Shown piece after piece: positions 1 to 8,055 of a stretch of DNA of 64,000 nt. The notes beneath the pieces were generated by a model, which was not told where the DNA came from, made no database searches, and saw only the letters and a list, made by a program, of their open reading frames with translations. This stretch comes from Sphingomonas sp. Leaf67 (GTDB lineage Bacteria; Pseudomonadota; Alphaproteobacteria; Sphingomonadales; Sphingomonadaceae). The stretch covers positions 186,001 to 250,000 of the forward strand of contig NZ_LMLP01000001.1 in the NCBI RefSeq assembly GCF_001421965.1, given 5' to 3'. The first letter of the stretch is position 1; each line of letters begins with the position of its first letter. The position numbers were made by a program, and so were the translations under genes.

Positions 1-577
1 GCCCGTCCCCGACATCGACCCTGCCATCCGAGAGGCCGTCCGTGCGCTGCCGGTGGCCGAGTCTGCCGAGGCGCTCCGCATCGCCGATCCGGCAGCCGCC
101 GCCCGTCTGAACCCGGCCGATACCACCCGCATCGCCCGTGCGCTGGAAGTGGTGCGCTCGACCGGCCGGACGCTGGCCGACTGGCAGCGCGACCGGACCG
201 GCGGGATCGGCGACCGCATCGCACTGTCGACCATGATTCTCCTGCCCGAGCGCGACTGGCTGACCGATCGCTGCGACCGTCGCCTGTCGGCCATGTTCGA
301 TGGCGGCGCGGTCGAGGAAGTCGAGACGTTACTGGCGCGCGACGACATCCCACCACAGGCGTCGGTCAGACGCGCGATCGGCGTGATCGAGATCGAACGC
401 TGGCAAAACGGTACATGGACCCGCGACGAAGCACTGACCGCCGCCCGCTTCGCAACGCGGCAATATGCCAAACGGCAGTATACGTGGTTCCGCAACCAGC
501 CGCCGGCCAACTGGCTTCGCACCAGCGAAACCGAAACATGCGCGCTATCATCACAATTCGACACTTTATTACGTTAA
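1..577 (+). CDS. miaA: tRNA dimethylallyltransferase (3' part)
   Basis: This is the C-terminal part of MiaA; the gene begins left of the window and the first complete codon is at base 2. MiaA transfers the dimethylallyl group to A37 of tRNAs that read codons starting with U. The recognised core is the stretch around TRIARALEVVRSTGRTLADW, a hallmark of the family, followed by a C-terminal segment rich in Arg and Trp (RQYAKRQYTWFRNQ). The N-terminal P-loop lies outside the window, so completeness cannot be judged. The gene ends with TAA about 90 bases before ilvB, and a promoter-like sequence lies in that gap, so ilvB is probably transcribed separately. Confidence 0.9.
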   Translation, partial: PVPDIDPAIREAVRALPVAESAEALRIADPAAAARLNPADTTRIARALEVVRSTGRTLADWQRDRTGGIGDRIALSTMILLPERDWLTDRCDRRLSAMFDGGAVEEVETLLARDDIPPQASVRRAIGVIEIERWQNGTWTRDEALTAARFATRQYAKRQYTWFRNQPPANWLRTSETETCALSSQFDTLLR

Positions 578-583
578 AGATGG

Positions 584-612
584 TTGACACGTACATTTAT
601 GGCGACTAGCGA
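584..612 (+). promoter_or_regulatory. putative promoter of the ilv genes
   Basis: A perfect TTGACA (584-589) is followed after 17 bases by TAGCGA (607-612), which resembles a weak -10 element. It lies between the miaA stop codon and the ilvB start at 668. The -35 match is seen directly; use as a promoter is inferred. No leader peptide or attenuator fits in the short gap. Confidence 0.4.
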
Positions 613-667
613 CGCCGCTCCAACGGTGCTATTCGCGCCTGCGAAAATGTTGAGGAGTTGAAGACCC

Positions 668-2413
668 ATGACCGAGAAGAGTGGAGCCGCCATTTTGGTC
701 GAGGCCCTCGTCGACCTCGGCGTGGAAGTCGTATTCGGCTATCCCGGCGGCGCGGTGCTGCCGATCTACGACGCGCTGTTCGAACATAGCCGGATCAAGC
801 ACATCCTCGTCCGTCACGAACAAGCCGCGACCCATGCGGCGGAGGGCTATGCCCGCTCGACCGGCAAGCCGGGCGTCGTGCTGGTCACCTCGGGTCCGGG
901 GGCGACGAACGCGATTACCGGCATCACCGACGCGCTGCTCGATTCGATCCCGATGGTCGTCATCACCGGACAGGTTCCGACCGCGCTGATCGGCACCGAC
1001 GCGTTTCAGGAGGCCGATACCGTCGGCATTACGCGTCACTGCTGCAAGCACAATTATCTGGTGAAGGACCCTGCGAAGCTCGGCCATGTCATTCACGAGG
1101 CGTTTCATATCGCCACCGCCGGCCGCCCCGGCCCGGTCGTGGTCGATATTCCGAAGGACGTGCAGGTCGCGACCGCGCGCTACACCAAGCCCGGCCCGAT
1201 CCAGCACAAGACCTATCGTCCGAAGGTGAAGGCCGACCGGGCGCAGATCGAGCAGGTCGTCGACATGCTGGCGGCGGCCGAACGGCCGGTGCTGTACACC
1301 GGCGGCGGCATCATCAATTCGGGTCCGGGCGCGTCGCAGCTGCTGCGCGAACTGGTCCGGGTGTCGGGCGCGCCGGTCACCTCGACGTTGATGGGGCTCG
1401 GCGCCCTGCCCGCTTCCAGCCCGAACTGGCTGGGGATGCTGGGGATGCACGGCACCTATGAAGCGAATATGGCGATGAACGAGGCCGATCTGGTCATCGC
1501 CATCGGCGCGCGTTTCGACGACCGGGTGACGGGACGTCTCGACGCTTTTTCCCCGCGCAGCCGCAAGGTCCATATCGATATCGACCGGTCGAGCGTGAAC
1601 AAGATCGTGCGCGCCGATCTGGGCATCATCGCCGATGCGGGCCATGCGATGGAGGACATGGTCCGCGTCTGGAAAGCGCGTCAGCATCCAAAGCCGGACC
1701 TGTCGGGATGGTGGACGAAGATCGACGGCTGGCGTGCGAAGCGTTGCCTCGACTTCCCCGAATCGACCAGGGAGATCATGCCGCAGCGTGCGATCCGTGC
1801 GCTGTACGCGGCGACCAAGCATCGCGCGCCGATCATCTCAACCGAGGTCGGCCAGCATCAGATGTGGGCCGCGCAGCATTTCGGGTTCGAAGCACCAAAC
1901 AAGTGGCTGACCAGCGGCGGTCTCGGCACGATGGGCTATGGCCTGCCCGCCGCGATCGGCGCGCAGCTCGGGAATCCGGGGGCGCTGTGCATCGACATCG
2001 CCGGCGAGGCGTCGATCCAGATGAACATTCAGGAACTGGCGACGGCGACGCAATATCGCCTGCCGGTGAAGGTGTTCATCCTGAACAACGAATATATGGG
2101 CATGGTCCGCCAGTGGCAGGAACTGACCTATAGCTCGCGCTATTCGGAGAGTTACTCGGACTCGCTGCCCGACTTCGTGAAACTGGGTGAGGCCTATGGC
2201 TGGAAGGGTATTCGCATCGAAACGCCCGACCAGCTGGAGGACGGCATTCAAGCGATGCTCGACCATGACGGCCCGGTGATCGTCGACTGCATGGTGGCAA
2301 AGCTCGCCAACTGCTTCCCGATGATCCCCAGCGGCGCGGCGCATACCGACATGATCCTGCAGGCAAACGAAGTCTCGGGCGAAATGGACGACGAGGCCAA
2401 GGCGCTGGTTTGA
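668..2413 (+). CDS. ilvB: acetolactate synthase large subunit
   Basis: This is the catalytic subunit of acetohydroxyacid synthase, which condenses pyruvate with pyruvate or 2-ketobutyrate in the first common step of valine, leucine and isoleucine synthesis. At 581 aa it has the usual length. The N-terminal thiamine-diphosphate domain carries GYPGGAVLPIYDAL and the catalytic Glu51 in VRHEQAATHAAEG. The C-terminal domain holds the cofactor motif near residues 440-475 and continues with QMNIQELATA and NNEYMGM. In that motif the usual metal-binding Asp of GDG/GDA reads Glu (AGEASIQ). An AGGAG ribosome site lies 11 bases before ATG. The small subunit ilvN and then ilvC follow on the same strand, which fits one ilvBNC operon. 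Confidence 0.96.
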   Translation: MTEKSGAAILVEALVDLGVEVVFGYPGGAVLPIYDALFEHSRIKHILVRHEQAATHAAEGYARSTGKPGVVLVTSGPGATNAITGITDALLDSIPMVVITGQVPTALIGTDAFQEADTVGITRHCCKHNYLVKDPAKLGHVIHEAFHIATAGRPGPVVVDIPKDVQVATARYTKPGPIQHKTYRPKVKADRAQIEQVVDMLAAAERPVLYTGGGIINSGPGASQLLRELVRVSGAPVTSTLMGLGALPASSPNWLGMLGMHGTYEANMAMNEADLVIAIGARFDDRVTGRLDAFSPRSRKVHIDIDRSSVNKIVRADLGIIADAGHAMEDMVRVWKARQHPKPDLSGWWTKIDGWRAKRCLDFPESTREIMPQRAIRALYAATKHRAPIISTEVGQHQMWAAQHFGFEAPNKWLTSGGLGTMGYGLPAAIGAQLGNPGALCIDIAGEASIQMNIQELATATQYRLPVKVFILNNEYMGMVRQWQELTYSSRYSESYSDSLPDFVKLGEAYGWKGIRIETPDQLEDGIQAMLDHDGPVIVDCMVAKLANCFPMIPSGAAHTDMILQANEVSGEMDDEAKALV

Positions 2414-2423
2414 GATAACAAGC

Positions 2424-2445
2424 TCCTCCCCGTTCACGGGGAGGA
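2424..2445 (+). repeat. 9-bp perfect hairpin between ilvB and ilvN
   Basis: The arms TCCTCCCCG (2424-2432) and CGGGGAGGA (2437-2445) pair perfectly around a TTCA loop. The right arm contains a Shine-Dalgarno-like GGGGAGGA and ends just before the AGGA (2448-2451) that probably starts ilvN translation at 2458. The hairpin could be a small intergenic repeat of the host or could tune ilvN translation or mRNA ends; neither is proven. It has no T-tract, so it is not a typical terminator. Confidence 0.6.
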
Positions 2446-2457
2446 ACAGGAACGAAC

Positions 2458-2973
2458 ATGCACATACGTCAGGAATCAGTGGAACGGCACACGCTGGCCG
2501 TGCTCGTCGACAACGAACCCGGCATCCTCGCGCGTATCGCCGGGCTGTTCTCGGGCCGTGGCTATAATATCGAGAGCCTGACCGTGTCGGAAATCACCGC
2601 CGATAAGGCGGTCAGCCGCATCACCATCGTCACCAGCGCGTCGCCGCCGGTGATGGAACAGATCATCGCGCAGCTCGACCGGCTCGTGCCCGTCCACAAG
2701 GTTGTCGACCTGACCGTACAGGGTGCGCATGTCGAACGCGAATTGGCGCTGGTCAAGGTCGTCGGCACCGGGGAGCACAGGATCGAGGCACTGCGCCTTG
2801 CCGAAGTCTATCGCGCGCGCGTGGTAGATGCGACCGTATCGAGTTTCGTGTTCGAGGTGACGGGATCGATCGAAAAGATCGACAAGTTCACCGAATTGAT
2901 GGCCGAAGTCGGTCTGGTCGAGGTTGCTCGCACCGGCATCGCCGCCATCGCCCGCGGACGAGAGGCCGCCTGA
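2458..2973 (+). CDS. ilvN: acetolactate synthase small regulatory subunit
   Basis: This is the regulatory partner of the ilvB product; in this family the N-terminal ACT domain binds valine and gives feedback control. The 171-aa product starts HTLAVLVDNEPGILARIAGL, the ACT-domain pattern, with FSGRGYNIESLTV next. A second half (from about residue 85, ELALVKV) matches the C-terminal domain of IlvN/IlvH that activates the large subunit. The ATG at 2458 is preceded by AGGA at a normal distance and by a hairpin. It lies 44 bases after ilvB and 60 bases before ilvC. Confidence 0.95.
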   Translation: MHIRQESVERHTLAVLVDNEPGILARIAGLFSGRGYNIESLTVSEITADKAVSRITIVTSASPPVMEQIIAQLDRLVPVHKVVDLTVQGAHVERELALVKVVGTGEHRIEALRLAEVYRARVVDATVSSFVFEVTGSIEKIDKFTELMAEVGLVEVARTGIAAIARGREAA

Positions 2974-4053
<1,080 letters not shown>

Positions 4054-4100
4054 CGGAGCGCAGCGAAAACGCTGAACTCAACAAGTCTTCGACCGGCCGG

Positions 4101-4138
4101 CGCGACAAAGCCGCCCCACGGGGCGCGGCTTTGTCGCG
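4101..4138 (+). terminator. terminator-like stem-loop after ilvC
   Basis: A 14-bp perfect stem (4101-4114 with 4125-4138) encloses a 10-base loop. It starts 48 bases after the ilvC stop codon. There is no T-run behind it, so it is not a textbook intrinsic terminator, but its length and place suggest it ends or stabilises the ilv transcript. Confidence 0.55.
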
Positions 4139-4168
4139 ACCGACGGGCGGGCGGTGATCTTACCCCGT

Positions 4169-4265
4169 CGTCATCCCGGCGAAAGCCGTCATCCATGGAC
4201 ATGACCATGTCGCGATCCATCGATATCGCCCGACACAATGGATCCCGGCCTGCGCCGGGATGACG
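4169..4265. repeat. interspersed inverted repeat (REP-like element)
   Basis: The 13-base arm CGTCATCCCGGCG (4169-4181) returns as its exact reverse complement at 4253-4265, with a shorter inner inverted repeat (TCCCGGC/GCCGGGA) near 4243-4260. Elements beginning with CGTCATCCCGGCGAA are common between genes in many proteobacterial genomes. This one fills most of the 349-base gap between ilvC and the YceI gene; apart from the ilvC stem-loop nothing else is visible there. Confidence 0.6.
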
Positions 4266-4402
4266 GCTGAAGGGCGTACCATTCCTACCAAACCAACGGC
4301 ACCGAAACCGAAACCGATCGTTTCGCATCCGGCATTTGACCCGAAACGCTGCGCCACCGACAAGGGCGCATCGATTTTCGCCTCGACCGGAGAACACTTC
4401 TC

Positions 4403-5008
4403 ATGCGCACGCCCCTGATCCTCGCCGCCGCCCTGTTCGCGGTTGCCGCCCCGACCGTCGCCCAGATGCCGGGCGCCCCGGACAAGGCCCGCGTCACCGC
4501 CGGCAACTACACCGTCGACACCGCCCATACGCAGGTCGCGTGGCAAGTGAACCATATGGGCTTCACGATGCTCGACGGCCTGTTCGGCGCGACCGGCGGC
4601 ATGGCGACGATCGACCCCAAGAACCCGGCCGCGACCAAGGTCAGCATCGATTTCAACATCGCCGATGCGCTGACCGTTACCAGCCCGCAATTCGCAAACC
4701 ACCTGAAGTCGAAGGATTTCTTCGACGTAGCGACCTATCCGACCGCCAAGTTCGTCTCGACCCGTATTCAGCCGATGGGCGACCACTGGATGATGACCGG
4801 CAACCTCACGATCAAGGACCAGACGAAGCCGGTTCAGCTGACCGTCCGCTTCATGGGCGCGGGTGAGAACCCGATGAACAAAAAGAAGAACGTCGGCTTC
4901 ACCGCCACCGGCAGCATCATGCGCAGCCAGTTCGGCCTCGGGTTTGCGGTGCCGGCGGTATCGGACAAGGTAGATTTGACCATCAACGCCGCGTTCGTCG
5001 CAGCCTGA
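4403..5008 (+). CDS. YceI family periplasmic protein
   Basis: The 201-aa product has a clear Sec signal peptide (MRTPLILAAALFAVAAPTVA, cleaved about residue 20) followed by a YceI domain. The domain begins GNYTVDTAHTQVAWQVNHMG and contains the family pattern of SPQFANHLKSKDFFDVATYP and later GFTATGSIMRSQFGLG. YceI proteins are lipocalin-like barrels that in known cases bind isoprenoid or amide lipids; the ligand here is unknown. A GGAG site lies 11 bases before the ATG. The gene stands alone between ilvC and a convergent BLUF gene. Confidence 0.9.
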   Translation: MRTPLILAAALFAVAAPTVAQMPGAPDKARVTAGNYTVDTAHTQVAWQVNHMGFTMLDGLFGATGGMATIDPKNPAATKVSIDFNIADALTVTSPQFANHLKSKDFFDVATYPTAKFVSTRIQPMGDHWMMTGNLTIKDQTKPVQLTVRFMGAGENPMNKKKNVGFTATGSIMRSQFGLGFAVPAVSDKVDLTINAAFVAA

Positions 5009-5026
5009 CCGGTCGGTGCGCGCGGT

Positions 5027-5410
5027 TCAGGCCGCGCGCATCCCCGCAAACCCTTCGAAGGTGCCGCGCACGCTGGGTGCGGCATGTTCGACCAGTTGCG
5101 CGACCTGCGCCACTGCACCGCCGTTGCCGTCGTCGGCGGCCATCGCCCAATCCCCGAACTCGCGCGCCTCGACCGAGCGCCGTGACAGCACGACGAGCGC
5201 GAAGTGACGGGGATCGGTCGCGATCCGCGCATAGGCCGCCTCGACCTTCGCGGGATCGCCCTCCAGCGCCTGCAGGAACCGGCGGCCCTTGGCGTGGAGC
5301 AGGCCGGTTATCCCGTCACGGCGATTATTGCGGCGCGACCTGGCAAGAATATCGTCGAGGTCGACCGTCAGACCGTTGCGCGCGGTACTGACGTAGATCA
5401 ATTGCAGCAT
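5027..5410 (-). CDS. short BLUF-domain blue-light sensor
   Basis: The product is a stand-alone BLUF (flavin-binding blue-light) domain of 127 aa. The flavin-site residues expected from AppA and BlrB are present: Tyr6 in LIYVS, Asn29 in RRNNRRDGITGLL, Gln47 in FLQALEG, and a Trp/Met pair in GDWAMA. No output domain is fused; short BLUF proteins usually signal by binding a partner. The open frame extends 16 codons further upstream, but the internal ATG at 5410 has GGAG at a good distance and starts exactly where the domain starts. It is convergent with the YceI gene and divergent from leuA. Confidence 0.88.
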   Translation of the reverse strand: MLQLIYVSTARNGLTVDLDDILARSRRNNRRDGITGLLHAKGRRFLQALEGDPAKVEAAYARIATDPRHFALVVLSRRSVEAREFGDWAMAADDGNGGAVAQVAQLVEHAAPSVRGTFEGFAGMRAA

Positions 5411-5578
5411 GACGCTCCGGTAGGTTGCCCGTCCAATGCGTCGACGGTAGCCGATCAAATCTTACCAACCGGTATCGGCACCATCGGCTCTGGACTTTCA
5501 AACCGCTTTTGCCCACAGACGCGCCATGGTCCGCGCATTCGCCAACCAACTGCGACTTAGCCGCCCTTAGGGCCGGAT

Positions 5579-5592
5579 CGCACGCGCGTGCG
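5579..5592. promoter_or_regulatory. 14-bp perfect palindrome upstream of leuA
   Basis: CGCACGCGCGTGCG reads the same on both strands and lies 73 bases before the leuA ATG, in the 254-base gap shared with the divergent BLUF gene. It could be an operator; given the GC content it could also be chance. Nothing else certain was seen in this gap. Confidence 0.25.
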
Positions 5593-5664
5593 CCTGTCCT
5601 GAGGGAGTATCGAACCTTTCGGCAGATACCGGCGCCCCGCGCCAAATACAGGCTAGACCACGAT

Positions 5665-7341
5665 ATGTTGCGCGATCCTTCGACCAAATACCATCCCTTC
5701 CCCACCGTCGACCTGCCCGACCGTCAATGGCCGTCGCGCACGATCACCCGCGCGCCACGCTGGTTGTCGACCGACCTCCGCGACGGTAATCAGGCGCTGA
5801 TCGACCCGATGGGCGCGGAGAAGAAGAACCGCTTCTTCGACCTGCTGCTGAAGGTCGGCCTGAAGGAGATCGAGGTCGGTTTCCCGTCGGCGGGCGCGAC
5901 CGAGTTCGATTTCATCTCAGGCCTCGTCCGACAGGATCGCATTCCCGACGACGTATGGGTGCAGGTGCTGACGCAGTCGCGCCGTGACCTGATCGAACGC
6001 AGCTTCGAAAGCCTCGATGGCGCGAAGCAGGCGATCGTCCACCTGTACAATGCGGTAAGCCCGGCATGGCGCCGGATCGTGTTCGGCATGGAACGCCCCG
6101 AGGTGAAGGCGATCGCGGTTGCCGGTGCCAAGGTGCTGCGCGACGAAGCCGCCAAACGCCCGAACACCGACTGGCGGTTCGAATACAGCCCCGAAACCTT
6201 TTCGACCGCCGAACTGGACTTCTCGGTCGAGGTGTGTGCGGCGGTGATGGAGGTGTTGCAGCCGACCCCCGACTGCCCGCTGATCCTGAACCTCCCCGCG
6301 ACGGTCGAGGCGGCGACGCCCAACGTCTATGCCGACCAGATCGAATGGTTCTGTCGCAACGTGCCGAACCGCGACAGCGTCGTCATCTCGCTGCACACCC
6401 ATAACGATCGCGGCACCGGCGTCGCGGCCGCCGAACTGGGGCTGATGGCCGGGGCCGACCGGGTCGAGGGCTGTCTGCTCGGCAATGGCGAGCGGACCGG
6501 CAATTGCGATCTCGTGACCGTCGCGCTGAACCTCTACACCCAAGGCGTCGACCCGCAACTGATCCTGTCGGACATCGACGAGGTCGTGAACACGGTCAAT
6601 TACTGCACTAACCTGCCCGTCCATCCGCGCACGCCCTATGCCGGCGATCTGGTGTTCACCGCCTTTTCGGGCAGCCATCAGGATGCGATCAAGAAGGGGA
6701 TGGCGGCACAGGCGGTGCGCAACGACGGCCTGTGGGAAGTGCCCTATCTGCCGATCGACCCCGCCGATCTGGGTCGCAGCTACGAAGCGGTGATCCGCGT
6801 CAATTCGCAGTCGGGCAAGGGCGGCGTGGCGTGGGTGCTTGAACAGGACAAGGGCCTGAAACTGCCCAAGCGGTTGCAGGCCGATTTCAGCCGCCACGTG
6901 CAGGCGATGGCCGATGCGCTCGGCCGCGAACTGAACGCCGCCGACATCTGGACGGCTTTCCACGACGCGTATCTGCCGCAAGGCAAGGATCGCTATGCGC
7001 TGATCGACTATGCCGAGACCCATGCACCGGGCGGCGGGCCACCGCGCACGTTCGTCGGCCGGGTCCGGCTGGACGGTGAGGAACGATCGATTTCGGGCAA
7101 GGGCAACGGCCTGCTGTCGGGCCTGCTAGCGGCACTGCGCGAAGAAGGCGGGATCGACATGGACGTCATCGATTACAGCGAGCACGCGATCGGCCATGGT
7201 GCCGATGCGCAGGCCGCCGCCTATCTCGAATGCAGCCTGCCTGATGGTCGGCGCGTGTTCGGCGTCGGCATCGACGGCGACGTCGCGACCGCCACGGTCC
7301 GCGCGGCGCTCAGCGCGGCCAACGCGGTGGCGCGGGGCTGA
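5665..7341 (+). CDS. leuA: 2-isopropylmalate synthase
   Basis: LeuA condenses acetyl-CoA with 2-ketoisovalerate, the committed step to leucine. From the ATG at 5665 the product is 558 aa, the length of the longer LeuA form. The open frame continues 80 codons further upstream, but that part has no family features. The catalytic barrel begins [17 protein letters not shown] (metal-binding Asp) and carries [18 protein letters not shown] and [15 protein letters not shown]. The C-terminal ~130 residues form the LeuA allosteric domain ([12 protein letters not shown] onward), which in the family binds leucine for feedback inhibition. The ribosome site is weak. It is a single gene, about 1.6 kb from ilvC. 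Confidence 0.95.
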   Translation: MLRDPSTKYHPFPTVDLPDRQWPSRTITRAPRWLSTDLRDGNQALIDPMGAEKKNRFFDLLLKVGLKEIEVGFPSAGATEFDFISGLVRQDRIPDDVWVQVLTQSRRDLIERSFESLDGAKQAIVHLYNAVSPAWRRIVFGMERPEVKAIAVAGAKVLRDEAAKRPNTDWRFEYSPETFSTAELDFSVEVCAAVMEVLQPTPDCPLILNLPATVEAATPNVYADQIEWFCRNVPNRDSVVISLHTHNDRGTGVAAAELGLMAGADRVEGCLLGNGERTGNCDLVTVALNLYTQGVDPQLILSDIDEVVNTVNYCTNLPVHPRTPYAGDLVFTAFSGSHQDAIKKGMAAQAVRNDGLWEVPYLPIDPADLGRSYEAVIRVNSQSGKGGVAWVLEQDKGLKLPKRLQADFSRHVQAMADALGRELNAADIWTAFHDAYLPQGKDRYALIDYAETHAPGGGPPRTFVGRVRLDGEERSISGKGNGLLSGLLAALREEGGIDMDVIDYSEHAIGHGADAQAAAYLECSLPDGRRVFGVGIDGDVATATVRAALSAANAVARG

Positions 7342-7554
7342 CTTCGGTTGTAACGACCCTGTCCTCGCATCGGCGCGGATAGGGTCGAACCGGCGTCAGA
7401 AGACGATCCGCGCCCACGCCGGTACCTGGTCCATGGCGGCGACCATCGTCAACGCGCTGTATCCTGTTGCGGGCGGCCCCGATACGTTCATTTTCAGAAA
7501 TGAACGCGGGTGTCTTCCATATCGACGCCGTAAAGCATTGTTCTCAAACCAAAA

Positions 7555-7582
7555 ACGCCGCCCGGCATTGGCCGGACGGCGT
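7555..7582 (-). terminator. intrinsic terminator of the SWIB gene
   Basis: Read on the minus strand, a 12-base stem with one mismatch (7571-7582 with 7555-7566, loop CAAT) is followed directly by TTTTT. It lies 41 bases after the SWIB stop codon. The rest of the 282-base gap towards leuA shows no gene. Confidence 0.8.
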
Positions 7583-7623
7583 CTGGTTCGTAACGGCGGC
7601 GCCGGATGTGGCGCCGGCCTGCG

Positions 7624-7896
7624 TTACTTCATGTGTGCGCTGAGCAGCTTGTTCATTTCGAACATCGAGCACGACTTCTTGCCGAACAGCTTTTCGAGCG
7701 TCTCGTCGGCCAGAATCTCGCGCTTGTCCTTCGGGTTCTGAAGGTCATGCTTCTTGATGTATTCCCACATCTTGCTGACGACTTCGCTGCGGGGCAGCGG
7801 ATCGGACCCGGTGATCTTCGCCAGATCGGCCGACGGCGTCACCGGCTTCGCGATTCCGCCCCGGGCACCGCCGGTCGTCGTGGTTTCCTTGGCCAT
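7624..7896 (-). CDS. SWIB/MDM2 domain protein
   Basis: This 90-aa protein is a short basic tail followed by one SWIB/MDM2 domain (about residues 20-88: KITGSDPLPRSEVVSKMWEY, KDKREILADETLEKLFGKK, FEMNKLLSAHMK). SWIB domains are best known from eukaryotic chromatin remodellers and from fused topoisomerases of chlamydiae. Stand-alone bacterial copies occur in several groups, including sphingomonads, with no settled function. AGGAG lies 7 bases before the ATG, and a T-tailed terminator follows. It has no operon partner; the TonB receptor lies upstream on the same strand. Confidence 0.88.
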   Translation of the reverse strand: MAKETTTTGGARGGIAKPVTPSADLAKITGSDPLPRSEVVSKMWEYIKKHDLQNPKDKREILADETLEKLFGKKSCSMFEMNKLLSAHMK

Positions 7897-8055
7897 AATA
7901 TTTCTCCTATCCCCCTGCAGGGCCGCACCCTGTGGGCACGGCAGATCGGTGGTTATGCAAGGTTACGAAGCGGTTGTCGCGGGGGAAAAGCGACAAACCG
8001 CACCGTCCATCCTACGAAATCACGCTCGCAACCGCCTATACCGCGTCGGCTGCGT

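Noticed and set aside
4335..4363. Promoter for the YceI gene (TTGACC then GACAAG)
   Set aside because: The -10 match is too poor to support a call.
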